DNA of 40,057 nucleotides from CAYNYF01 sp964401385. GTDB lineage: Bacteria > Planctomycetota > Phycisphaerae > SM23-33. The notes below the pieces were generated by a model that made no database searches, had not been told where the DNA came from, and worked only from the letters and a program-made list of their open reading frames with translations. Positions within the stretch are counted from its first letter, which is position 1. The number at the start of each line of letters is the position of its first letter. The translations under genes were made by a program, and so were the position numbers. This document shows positions 21,335 to 29,615 of the stretch, piece after piece. The stretch lies in the NCBI GenBank assembly GCA_964401385.1, contig CAYNYF010000034.1, forward strand, positions 1-40,057. Direction: 5' to 3'.

Positions 21335-22495
21335 CTATTTCTTGACCGGCTTTCCGGCGTCGAAGAGGACCACCTCGTCCACGTACAGCTCGACGCCCTC
21401 GCCGCCGGCGACGGTGAACGCCACCGAATCGATCTTGTTGCCGGTGTGGAACTTCTCACCGGAAAGCTTCTCGTCCTTGCTGAATGTCACGTACTGCGTG
21501 GTCCACTTTCCCTGCTTGCAGCCGCTCAACTGCACCTGGCGGGCCGCCTCGTCGGTGGCGTCATGCAGGCGGGCGGCCATCTTGGAGGCGCCCTTCAGCC
21601 AGTAGCGGAAGCGCAGCTTCGTGTTCGGACCGACGGGCCGGGGCGGCTTCATCTCCAGCAGGACGCGGGAGGACTTTCCGCCCGCCGTCGGCACCGCCTT
21701 GGCGACGACCCAGTAGCTTCCCGCCGGCGCCTTGGCCCCGGAGACGGCCTCAAACTCACCCGGGAAGAACTGCGGCCTGGACCTGGGGTCGCTGCCGGTG
21801 TCGAAGGCCGCCTTGAACATCACGCGCCGGGGGAAAGGCTCCGGCTCGGGAGGCAGGGCGGCGTCCTCACAGAAGAAGATCACGTCGTCGATGATCATCT
21901 CGTATTCCTTGCCGTCGCCGGGGGTGCCCACGAAGACCTTCAGGTCGTCCATGCGCTCGCCTTGCTTGAAGGCGCCGGGGCTGCCGTCGTTGCGCCGGGA
22001 GTCTTCGGTGAAGTTCAGCACCAGCTCGGACCAGACGCCCTGCTTCAGGCCGGAGACGCGGATGTTGCAGTTGTCGCTGCTGGAGAGGCTGAAGTGCTGG
22101 AAGGTCGCCTGGTCGGCGCCTTTGAGGAAATAGCGGCAGTACATCTTGTTGATCTTTCCCATGCGCGGGCCAGGCACGGGGTTCATGCCGACCATCAGGG
22201 CGGAGACCGTCCTGTACGGGCCCGTGCCGCGCCGGGCGGTGCGGTTGCCGGGGTACTTGGGGATGTTGCCGGTCTCGGCCGCCCCGAACCAGCCGAAGCC
22301 CTTCAGCTTGGCCTCAAACCCGCTGAAGGCCCAGATGCGGTGGGGGAACCGCTCCGGCCGGGCGTGTTCGGCCACGGCAAAGCCCCGGCGCTTCTTCACC
22401 TGCGGGGCGGGCTTGTCCGGGGCTGCCTTCTCGGCGCCCGAACATCCCGAAATGATCAGCGCCAGAGCTGCCGCTGGGACCGCGATGCTTCTCAT
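21335..22495 (-). CDS. Lipoprotein with two related beta-rich domains
   Basis: 386 residues from the ATG at 22495, chosen for a classic lipoprotein signal: MRSIAVPAAALALIISGC with lipobox ISGC (Cys18). Two copies of a carbohydrate-binding-module-like domain follow. Each contains a YFLKGA/YWLKGA strand (MYCRYFLKGADQATFQHF; LRFRYWLKGASKMAARLH), a short motif VSGLKQGVWSELVLNF or LSGCKQGKWTTQYVTF, and an end with IDDVIFF or VDEVVLFD. Such tandem jelly-roll domains usually bind glycans or other extracellular ligands. The convergent gap to the prepilin fusion is only 51 bases. It lies on the strand of the SPFH-ABC operon, 91 bases after its last gene, and may be its distal member. No named family recognised. 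Confidence 0.78.
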   Translation of the reverse strand: MRSIAVPAAALALIISGCSGAEKAAPDKPAPQVKKRRGFAVAEHARPERFPHRIWAFSGFEAKLKGFGWFGAAETGNIPKYPGNRTARRGTGPYRTVSALMVGMNPVPGPRMGKINKMYCRYFLKGADQATFQHFSLSSSDNCNIRVSGLKQGVWSELVLNFTEDSRRNDGSPGAFKQGERMDDLKVFVGTPGDGKEYEMIIDDVIFFCEDAALPPEPEPFPRRVMFKAAFDTGSDPRSRPQFFPGEFEAVSGAKAPAGSYWVVAKAVPTAGGKSSRVLLEMKPPRPVGPNTKLRFRYWLKGASKMAARLHDATDEAARQVQLSGCKQGKWTTQYVTFSKDEKLSGEKFHTGNKIDSVAFTVAGGEGVELYVDEVVLFDAGKPVKK

Positions 22496-22586
22496 GCTCG
22501 TCTTTCCTTTCCAGATGGCCGCCGCTGTCAACGACTGCCGGCCGGAGAATCCGGCGTTTTTGGGGCTGGCGCAGCGGGGCGCCGGC

Positions 22587-24488
22587 TCATCCGCGGGCGG
22601 CCTGTGGTTGCTGGGCCGGCTTGGGGACGTATCCCGGCGGCGGCGGAAAGGCCTTCTCGAAGTCGACTTTCTGTCGCTCGCATTCGTGCCGCAGCCGACC
22701 CTCGATGGCCGGGTATAGCTGTCTGAGAATGGAAGACTTCTCTTTCATCTGGCAGAGGCTGCCCCACAGCCGGACCTTGGCCAGCAGCGGCACGTACAGC
22801 CTGGCCTTGCTTGGCCGCAGCATCAGGTCCCCCAGGAATTCCCTCTCCTGGTCGCGGAAGGGCGGCGCCCTCAGCCGCCTCTGGTTGCCGGTGTCATTGC
22901 TAAAGACCTCGTACCACTGCCTGGCGAACTTGTGGTAGCTGAGATAGCCGGCGTGGTTTCCGCCGGCTAGGGCCCGATACGCGTTGCGGAGCGAGGCCTG
23001 CCAGAACGCCCTGGCCAGGTCGGCCGGCGGCGTGCCCATCTCGCGGAGCTGGGCGATGACGAACTCCCGCACCGGCCTCTCGTAGATCTTGCCATAGGGC
23101 TTGAAGAGGTCTTTGAGTTCCTGGTAGTAGTGATCGGCGTCCGCCTCTCTGCCGCCGAGGTACAGTTGCATGATGGCGTCGGCGAGATAGGTGATGTGCC
23201 CGCCGGCCAGCGGGTTCTCGTCGGCGTGCAGCTTTTGGCGGTCGCCGACCAGCAGCAGCCCGGCCGCCAGGTAGGCCTGGTGCGTCGGCTCGATGAAGCG
23301 CCAGTCCGGCTGCCAGTCGATGTGGGGGCTCTCCGGGTCCCTGGGATTGGGGGTGTAGTACATGTATCCGGTGCGGGTGAGCGACTTGAGCCCTCCCAGC
23401 AGGATCCGCCCGGTGTTGATCGGTTGGATGTCCTTGACGTCCAGGCCCTGGGCGCGTTTCAGTCCGATGGTGGCCCAGAAGATGGCGTGGGCGTTGACTT
23501 GGCGCCAGTCCAGCGGCCCGTACTTCTGCATCAGCGCCAGCATCCACTCCGGCTCCATCTTGTAGCGCTGTTTCAGGATCTTGCGGCGGACGAACGCCAG
23601 CACCTTGGCCAGGCCGGCTTTGTTGGCCTGCTCGGCGTCGTTCCAGCTCGAGCGGATCAGTTCGGCGATGGGGCGCTCGGCCGGGGCGGGCTCTTTCCGG
23701 TCCCACTGGAACTCGGCCACGCCCGTGTCGGGGCTGAAGCGGTTGTAGTATTGGAGGAACTTGTCGAGGAAGGACGCCTCCTCCGGCTTCATGCCGTGTT
23801 GGCGCAGCCCTTGCAGGAACTCGGCCGCGTCCGTGTCGGCCTTCAGGGCGTCCGCGTCGTCGGGGGCCTCGGCGATGGGGCGGAAGGCCTCAATGGCCTG
23901 CTTTGTCTCGGCGGTGAACGGCGGCGCCCCCAGCAGCCGCTGCATCTTTGCCGCCCACCGGCTTTTGTAAACCATGTGCATCTCGTCGGTGTATTGGCCC
24001 ATCTTGGAGAAGAAGATCCACGCCAGCTCCCGGTACAGCATGATGTCCTTGGGGTTGTGGAACAGTCCTTTGTCGCGGAGAAGCGTTATGCCGTTGTGCA
24101 CCCACATCCACCGCTCCTCGGGGGTGTGGGTCTGAACGGATATGTTCCAGGCCATGTCCCAGGCGTGATAGCCCAGCACGCTTGCGTACAGCGGCATCTG
24201 GTCGCAGATCAGGTCGCGCAGTTGCTTGGCGTCGAAGAGCTTTCCTTCGTCCTTCATCCGCTGGGAGCGGATCCACAGGTAGGTCAGGAACGGCGCCCGC
24301 AGCCCGCCGGGGGCGATCTGCAACAGCGCGATCCGGGGGTCTTTGACGATGCTCTCGTCGGCGGCCCTCGTCAGAAGCCCCAGCTCCTTCTGCCGCGAGC
24401 GCATGCGTCCGCCGACCAGGGACGCGGCGGTCAGGCCCGCCGCCACCACGCCCCACAGGGCCAACTGTATGAGCCGGTCACGCCACAT
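22587..24488 (-). CDS. Large membrane-anchored protein of the SPFH-ABC operon, unrecognised
   Basis: 633 residues. One N-terminal membrane anchor (LIQLALWGVVAAGLTAASLVG), then a long, mostly helical soluble region that should face the periplasm. Distinctive segments are GGLRAPFLTYLWIRSQRMKD, MPLYASVLGYHAWDMAWNIS, HTPEERWMWVHNGITLLRDKG and NPKDIMLYRELAWIFFSKMG; the last two read like helical-repeat (TPR) units. W, H and Y are unusually common. The gene begins seven bases after the stop of the ABC-2 permease gene, so it is translated with it and is probably an accessory part of that exporter. I recognise no named family and propose no activity. Confidence 0.8.
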   Translation of the reverse strand: MWRDRLIQLALWGVVAAGLTAASLVGGRMRSRQKELGLLTRAADESIVKDPRIALLQIAPGGLRAPFLTYLWIRSQRMKDEGKLFDAKQLRDLICDQMPLYASVLGYHAWDMAWNISVQTHTPEERWMWVHNGITLLRDKGLFHNPKDIMLYRELAWIFFSKMGQYTDEMHMVYKSRWAAKMQRLLGAPPFTAETKQAIEAFRPIAEAPDDADALKADTDAAEFLQGLRQHGMKPEEASFLDKFLQYYNRFSPDTGVAEFQWDRKEPAPAERPIAELIRSSWNDAEQANKAGLAKVLAFVRRKILKQRYKMEPEWMLALMQKYGPLDWRQVNAHAIFWATIGLKRAQGLDVKDIQPINTGRILLGGLKSLTRTGYMYYTPNPRDPESPHIDWQPDWRFIEPTHQAYLAAGLLLVGDRQKLHADENPLAGGHITYLADAIMQLYLGGREADADHYYQELKDLFKPYGKIYERPVREFVIAQLREMGTPPADLARAFWQASLRNAYRALAGGNHAGYLSYHKFARQWYEVFSNDTGNQRRLRAPPFRDQEREFLGDLMLRPSKARLYVPLLAKVRLWGSLCQMKEKSSILRQLYPAIEGRLRHECERQKVDFEKAFPPPPGYVPKPAQQPQAARG

Positions 24489-24495
24489 TCGCCAC

Positions 24496-26088
24496 CTACA
24501 CCTGCACCCGGGCCAGCTCCCGCCGCCAGAAGATCAAGCATCCCAGCCCCAGGCAAAGCCACGCCCGCAGCCCCGCCCCCGCCCGCACCTGAAAGCCCAG
24601 CTTCCGCCACAGCCCGGTCGAATCGTCGCCGGGCCGTTGGATCATCACCAGTGATTCCCGAAGCACCCGCCGAAAGGGAATGTTCATGCCGTCCACCAGG
24701 GCGGTGCCCGGCGAACTCTCCGACAGGCTCGGAAGGAAGAAGAAGGCCACCTGCGTCACGCCGTGGCTGAAGTAGTCCATCGCCGTGGGCTCTTTTTGGG
24801 TGTAGACATTCAGCTTTGTGGCGTCGTGGATGAATCCGCTCATCATGGCGATGGCGAAGACGATCATGCAGCCCAGGCAGGCGATGGGAAAGGACAAGAA
24901 CACGGCGAACAGCACCGCGACCGCCGCCAGGAACATCAGAGCCAGCAGGATCAGCATCCCCGCCCGGACCACGTTGCCCTCGAAGCTGCCCACCCGGTAC
25001 AGGACGTTCACCTCGTCGGCTTTGACCTTGACCGGGGTGATGAAGCCGGGCCGCGGAAAATTCCAGTATTCGACCGTCAGCTCGCCGTCGTCGCTGACGG
25101 CCTTGGGCGAGAAAAGGAACGACGAGACGGCCTCGGCCGAATCGTCCTTGAAGTTCCACGGCAGACGCCCCCGGCCCGTCTTCGGGTTGAAGACGTTCCA
25201 GAAGCTCTTGAGCGTGCGTGACTCCGGGGTGTGCATGGGGTGCAGCCGGTAGCGCAATTGAAGCGGCTCTTTCCGACCTCTGGGGGGCTGGAGGCCCTTG
25301 AAGGTCAACGTCAGCCCCTCCCCGGGCACGACGAGCTGCCTTTCCTCGATGGCCTCCTTTTTCAGATCGGCCTTGATTGCGGCCACGATCCTTTCGCGGG
25401 TTCTGGCGTCCCGAAGCCGCCGCTCGACCTCCTTGACGTCGACGGGGGCCTGCGAGCGGCTCTTGATCCGTTCGGACTGCAACTCACGCTTGATGCGGGA
25501 CCCGATGACGGCGTCGAGCCGACTTTCCTCGACCAGCCGCTGGAACTTGGCCTCGACCTGTTGGCCGACGTCGAATGGCTCGGCCTGTTTCTTGGCGCGG
25601 GCGGTGAAGATCTCGCTGTTCACGGCCAGGCGGTCCAGGTCGCCGGCGCGTGGGGGCAGTTGCCCGAGCAGCTTCTTCCGCTCCACGCTCGTCTGGCGGG
25701 TCCTGAGGTACTGCGACAGGCCGTAGATCGACCCCATCGCCAGCCCCACCAGCACCGCGTCCAGCAGCGCGATTCCCACCCACCGGCCCAGCACGTACTG
25801 CCACCGCGGCAGGGGCTTTGAGACCACGGTGAGAACGTACTTGTGCCGGATGTCGCCGGCCACCACCCCCGTCGCCAGCAGGATCGTCACCACGCTCAGC
25901 AGCAGTTGCGTCAGGAGCGTGCTGTAGGCCAGGAAGGTTTGGATGCGCCCCTTGAGCGTGCCGTCGCCCTCCATCGTCAACGCCATGGCCAGCACGCACA
26001 CCGCCAGTAGGACCAGGAAGACGATTACCACCCGGGTGCGGAGGCACTCGAGAAAGGTCACACGCGCGACGGCCCAGAATCTACGCAT
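24496..26088 (-). CDS. ABC-2 type permease with large extracytoplasmic insert
   Basis: 530 residues. Begins MRRFWAVARVTFLECLRTRV, an ABC-2 opening, with early membrane helices (IVFLVLLAVCVLAMALTM; LLTQLLLSVVTILLATGVVAG) and the hallmark loop DIRHKYVLTVVSKPLPRWQY followed by VLGRW. Between residues ~130 and ~390 lies a soluble insert with charged helices (DVKEVERRLRDARTRER) and a beta-rich part. The C-terminal half has further helices (MLILLALMFLAAVAVLFAVF; CMIVFAIAMMSGFIHD) and ends with a last hydrophobic segment. It overlaps the ATPase gene by eight bases. Together they should form an exporter; the cargo is unknown. The insert between the first helices is much larger than in simple ABC-2 permeases. 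Confidence 0.85.
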   Translation of the reverse strand: MRRFWAVARVTFLECLRTRVVIVFLVLLAVCVLAMALTMEGDGTLKGRIQTFLAYSTLLTQLLLSVVTILLATGVVAGDIRHKYVLTVVSKPLPRWQYVLGRWVGIALLDAVLVGLAMGSIYGLSQYLRTRQTSVERKKLLGQLPPRAGDLDRLAVNSEIFTARAKKQAEPFDVGQQVEAKFQRLVEESRLDAVIGSRIKRELQSERIKSRSQAPVDVKEVERRLRDARTRERIVAAIKADLKKEAIEERQLVVPGEGLTLTFKGLQPPRGRKEPLQLRYRLHPMHTPESRTLKSFWNVFNPKTGRGRLPWNFKDDSAEAVSSFLFSPKAVSDDGELTVEYWNFPRPGFITPVKVKADEVNVLYRVGSFEGNVVRAGMLILLALMFLAAVAVLFAVFLSFPIACLGCMIVFAIAMMSGFIHDATKLNVYTQKEPTAMDYFSHGVTQVAFFFLPSLSESSPGTALVDGMNIPFRRVLRESLVMIQRPGDDSTGLWRKLGFQVRAGAGLRAWLCLGLGCLIFWRRELARVQV

Positions 26089-27280
26089 CTTGGGGCTTCT
26101 CCCGGTCGTCCTTCTGTGTCAGGGAGTCGATGACGGTCCGGTCGGCCGTCTCGCCCGCCGGGGCGGGCGGGGTCGGCTTGGTCGGCTGCGAGGGGGCCGA
26201 CTCGCCCGGGGCGGGCTCTTCGGACTGGGCCAGCAGTTCTTGCAGCACGTCCCCGGCCGGGGCGAGCGGGGCGGGGGCCGCAGGGGCCTCGGTCGGCGGC
26301 TGCGCCTCTTCGGGCCTGGCCAGCAGCTCCTCGATCACGCCGGCGCCGGTCTGGTCGGGCCTGGCCCGCAGGAACTCGGCCACCTCGCCGGTGTCCACCG
26401 CCCCGGCAAACCGCTCGCGCCGCTGCCGCGCCTCGCGAACGATCCGCAGGAACAGGGACTCCAGCTTGTCCTTGGGGGCCTCGATGCCGACCAGTTGCTT
26501 GTTGGCTTCGCTCAGGGCGCGCCGGATTCTGTCGGTGGTGGCCGCGTCCAGTTGCTCGGTGGTGATCTGGGTGAGGTTGCGCCGGCTGAGCAGCTCCTCC
26601 AGCGTGCCCTCGGCCCGGAGCCCTCCGGCGTAGAGGATGCCCACCCGGTCGCAGACGTCCTCCATGTCCGCCAGCAGGTGGGAGGAGAGGAGGACGGTCT
26701 TTCCGCGTCGGCTCAGCTCGTGGATGAGGTCCTTGAACTGGCGGGCGGCCAGCGGGTCCATGCCGCTGGTCGGCTCGTCCAGGATGAGCAGGTCCGGGTC
26801 GTTGATGAGGGCCTGGGCCATGCCGATTCGCCGCTGCATGCCCTTGGAGTATTCACCGATCCGCCGGTAGGCCGCCCCGGTCAGCCCCACCATGTCCAGC
26901 AGCATTTCGATCCGCCGCCGGCGCTCCGACCGGGGTTGACGGAACAGCCGGCCGTAGTAGTCCAGCGTTTCGTGCGCGTCCAGGAAGGGGTACAGGTACG
27001 TCTCTTCCGGCAGGAAGCCGATCCGCGCCTTGGCCTTCACGTCGGTTGGGGCCTTGCCGAAGACCGTCACCCGGCCGCGGGTGGGGAACATCAGCCCCAG
27101 GATCATTTTCAGCGTCGTGGACTTGCCCGACCCGTTCGGCCCCAGCAGGCCGTACACTTCCGCGGCGTGGATGGTCAGGTCCAGCTCGCGAATGGCCGTG
27201 ACCCGCTCCCGCAGCCAGAAGTCGCGGAAGACCTTGGTCAGGGCGAACGTGCGAACGACGGCGTCGTTTTCTCCAGCCAT
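26081..27280 (-). CDS. ABC-2 exporter ATPase with Pro/Ala-rich tail
   Basis: 399 residues. The first ~235 residues are a standard CcmA/NatA-type ATPase: Walker A GPNGSGKSTTLK, Q-loop LPEETYLYPF, signature YSKGMQRRIGMAQAL, Walker B DLLILDEPTSGMDPLAARQ and VLLSSHLLADMEDVCDRV (switch His). Residues ~280-399 are unusual: two similar segments, VIEELLARPEEAQP and VLQELLAQSEEPAPG, separated by Ala/Pro-rich linkers, ending VIDSLTQKDDREKPQDA. The tail may bind the insert of the permease or the SPFH proteins. It follows the third SPFH gene by 39 bases and overlaps the permease gene. The divergent permease at 32168 has no ATPase of its own and could also use this one. Confidence 0.92.
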   Translation of the reverse strand: MAGENDAVVRTFALTKVFRDFWLRERVTAIRELDLTIHAAEVYGLLGPNGSGKSTTLKMILGLMFPTRGRVTVFGKAPTDVKAKARIGFLPEETYLYPFLDAHETLDYYGRLFRQPRSERRRRIEMLLDMVGLTGAAYRRIGEYSKGMQRRIGMAQALINDPDLLILDEPTSGMDPLAARQFKDLIHELSRRGKTVLLSSHLLADMEDVCDRVGILYAGGLRAEGTLEELLSRRNLTQITTEQLDAATTDRIRRALSEANKQLVGIEAPKDKLESLFLRIVREARQRRERFAGAVDTGEVAEFLRARPDQTGAGVIEELLARPEEAQPPTEAPAAPAPLAPAGDVLQELLAQSEEPAPGESAPSQPTKPTPPAPAGETADRTVIDSLTQKDDREKPQDA

Positions 27281-27319
27281 GATCTCGTTCCAAAACCTGC
27301 TTCGGTGGGTGTCCGGATC

Positions 27320-28615
27320 CTACCGTCTCATCTGCTCTTCGCGTTTGGCCTTGACGGCCTCCTCAAGCTGCCGCCGCCGGATGTCGGGGTCCGGGCCGAT
27401 GATGAGGATGTCCCTCTTGCCCGGGCGGATGTAGAACTTGGTGATCATGGGCGAGTTGAGGATCTCCTCCTTGGTCTGCGCCCACAGTCGCTCCAGCATC
27501 AGTTCGGGCGTCTCCTCGAACTTGTCGACGAGCTGCTGGAAGGTTTCGGCGCGGGCCTTGACGCGCTGCTCGACGGTGTCCTTGTACCTCCGCGCCTCGT
27601 AGATGATCTGCTTGGCCTCGCCCTTGGTCTGCTCGGACATCAGGACCTGATTGATTTCCTGGAGCAGTTCGTCGGCGGTTTTCTCGTCGTTGTCCTCGCG
27701 CGCCTTGGCGTAGCGGGTCAGCAGGCCGGGCTTCTGGCCGGGCGTCTCGAAATCGCCGACGAGCGTCTCCCAGCTGGGGCCGGCGGCGGCCTCGAGGGTC
27801 TTGTTGCTCTCGCCCCTGGCCTCGTTGATGAGCCGGTCCTTTCCCTGGCTGGCGCTGTTGACGGCGTCAAAGGCGGGGATCGCCGCCAGCGGCGGCTTGA
27901 CGTTGGCGATCTGTATGGAGGTCAACTGGATGCCGCTCTGCATTTCGTCGAGGCGGCTTTGGGCGAGCCGCTGGACGGCGTCGAGGAACTGCTCCTGGCC
28001 GGCGGTCAGGATGGCATCAACCGTATACGTGGCCCCGGTGCGGATGGCCGCGTTGCAGACGGCGGCCCGGACGAACTCCTCGCCGTTGCCGGTGTTGGAT
28101 AGGTACTGCCGGATGGATTGGGAGGCCGGGCTGTCCCCCCTGACGCCGAATCTGTAGTTGCACGTGAACTTGACGTGCACCAGCGCCCGGTCGCCGGTCA
28201 GAAGCGCCCCGTCCCAGCCGGGCAGCAGCCCCAGGCCGGCGGAGGTGCCTTGGGGGCTTCCCAGTTCGCTGGAGGCGGTTTCGTTGTACCAGAAGTCATC
28301 GATCTCCATAGTGTTTTGGCCCGTGGGGACCTTCAACACCCGGCCGACCGGCTCCGGCCAGGACCAGCGCAGCCCCTCGTCCAGGACATCTCCCTGGATC
28401 CGCCCGAAGAGCAGCCGGACGCCGCGCTCGTCCGGCTGGACCTGCGAGAGGCCCGTCAGCAGCAGCGCCGCCAGCACGAAGATCAGGATCAGCGTCAGCA
28501 GGCGAAAGCTCAGGCGCAGGGCGTCGGCCAGGGACTTGCCGGCCGTGTCCGTCTGCGGGTCACCGCCCGCCGCCTCGGCCGGCTCCGGGCCGTTTTGGAT
28601 TTTCTCTTGTGCCAT
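27320..28615 (-). CDS. SPFH (HflC/HflK-like) protein 3
   Basis: 431 residues. A short cytoplasmic N-terminus (AQEKIQNGPEPAEAAGGDP) precedes one membrane helix (LLTLILIFVLAALLLTGL). The SPFH/Band-7 domain follows: VQPDERGVRLLFGRIQGDVL, GLRWSWPEPVGRVLKVPTG, HVKFTCNYRFGV and SIRQYLSNTGNGEEFVRAAV. Then a coiled-coil-rich end with GESNKTLEAAAGPSWETL and EQTKGEAKQIIYEARRYKDT, and a closing segment ITKFYIRPGKRDILI. SPFH proteins form large membrane ring assemblies (HflKC cages FtsH in E. coli). Third of three consecutive SPFH genes, 14 bases after the second. No FtsH is in the window. Confidence 0.88.
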   Translation of the reverse strand: MAQEKIQNGPEPAEAAGGDPQTDTAGKSLADALRLSFRLLTLILIFVLAALLLTGLSQVQPDERGVRLLFGRIQGDVLDEGLRWSWPEPVGRVLKVPTGQNTMEIDDFWYNETASSELGSPQGTSAGLGLLPGWDGALLTGDRALVHVKFTCNYRFGVRGDSPASQSIRQYLSNTGNGEEFVRAAVCNAAIRTGATYTVDAILTAGQEQFLDAVQRLAQSRLDEMQSGIQLTSIQIANVKPPLAAIPAFDAVNSASQGKDRLINEARGESNKTLEAAAGPSWETLVGDFETPGQKPGLLTRYAKAREDNDEKTADELLQEINQVLMSEQTKGEAKQIIYEARRYKDTVEQRVKARAETFQQLVDKFEETPELMLERLWAQTKEEILNSPMITKFYIRPGKRDILIIGPDPDIRRRQLEEAVKAKREEQMRR

Positions 28616-28629
28616 GGTCGGGTCCTCTT

Positions 28630-29574
28630 CTACTGCTGTGGGGGCTTTGCCGCGGCAGTCGGCTGCTCCTTCACCGTCATCAGCGAGGGGCCCTCCTGGA
28701 AGAAGCCGACGCTGCGGAGCACGGAAGCATCCAGCAGGATTACGGAGTTGCTCTTCAAGGTCTCTCTGAGGAACTCCAGCTCCCGCAGGAACATGGCGAA
28801 GGGCTCCTTGCCTTTGAACTTTGCGTAGTACTCCGCCGCCAGCCGGTCGCCCTTGGCCCGGATGCTGGCGGCCATGTTGCCGGCGAACTCGATGATCTGG
28901 TTCCGGGCGGTCTGCGCCCGCTCGCGGATGGCGTTGGCGATGGCCTGTCCGCTGCCGCGGTAGCTGTCGGCCTCCCGGTTCCGCTCGGCCTTCATGTTCT
29001 CGATGACCTCCTTGGAGACGTCCTTGGGCAGCCCCAGCGCCTTGATGCCGACGGTGACCACCTCCACGCCGTAGTCCCGCATCGCGATCTTGCTGACCTT
29101 CTGGCGGATCTCGTCCTCGATCTGTTCGATCGCCATCGTGTTCGGATCGGTGTTGACGAAATGCTCCATGGGGTGCCTGCCGACGACCTCGGACTTTGCG
29201 CCCCGAACCTTGTCGCGAAGCGTGCTCTCGGCCTCGGCGATGGTCTTGATGCTGCTCAGAAAGACGTCGGCGTCGCGGATGCGCCAGCCGCAGAAGACCG
29301 TCACCAGCAGGTTGAGGTTGTCATTGGTCTTGACCTCCTGGTACGTGTCTTCGAAGACGAAGGTCCTGGCGTCGTAACGGACGAGGCTCTGGATCGGCCA
29401 CGGCCACTTCCAGTGCAGTCCGGCGTGGGTGGCGCCGTGAATTGGCGGCCCGGCGTCGCCGAAGGTCTTGATGATGCAGACCTCCTTGAAGTTCACCGTG
29501 AAGGCCACGGAGTACAGTAGCAAGAGCGCCGCCACCACGATGACGAGCATGAACGTCCAACGATGCTGCTTCAT
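28630..29574 (-). CDS. hflC: SPFH (HflC-like) protein 2
   Basis: 314 residues from the ATG at 29574, which has AAAGGAAC upstream; an ATG nine codons earlier is less well placed. One N-terminal helix (FMLVIVVAALLLLYSVAFTV) leads into the Band-7 domain: VNFKEVCIIKTFGDAGPP, GLHWKWPWPIQSLVRYDAR, NLNLLVTVFCGWRIRDADVF. Then come HflC-type segments: ALGLPKDVSKEVIENMKAER, READSYRGSGQAIANAIRER and FLRELEFLRETLKSNSVILL. The match to the HflC plan is the best of the three SPFH genes. It should partner with the larger HflK-like protein encoded just upstream (41-base gap). The gene symbol is by family resemblance; role in protease control is from E. coli, not shown here. Confidence 0.88.
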   Translation of the reverse strand: MKQHRWTFMLVIVVAALLLLYSVAFTVNFKEVCIIKTFGDAGPPIHGATHAGLHWKWPWPIQSLVRYDARTFVFEDTYQEVKTNDNLNLLVTVFCGWRIRDADVFLSSIKTIAEAESTLRDKVRGAKSEVVGRHPMEHFVNTDPNTMAIEQIEDEIRQKVSKIAMRDYGVEVVTVGIKALGLPKDVSKEVIENMKAERNREADSYRGSGQAIANAIRERAQTARNQIIEFAGNMAASIRAKGDRLAAEYYAKFKGKEPFAMFLRELEFLRETLKSNSVILLDASVLRSVGFFQEGPSLMTVKEQPTAAAKPPQQ

Positions 29575-29615
29575 GGTCCCGTTCCTTTGTTCCGTTGGCA
29601 TACGCGTTTGCCGTC

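Noticed and set aside
25943..28102. 719-residue open frame on the plus strand across the ABC genes
   Set aside because: Spans parts of three well-supported minus-strand genes with all their motifs; G/R/L/V-rich shadow without domain features.
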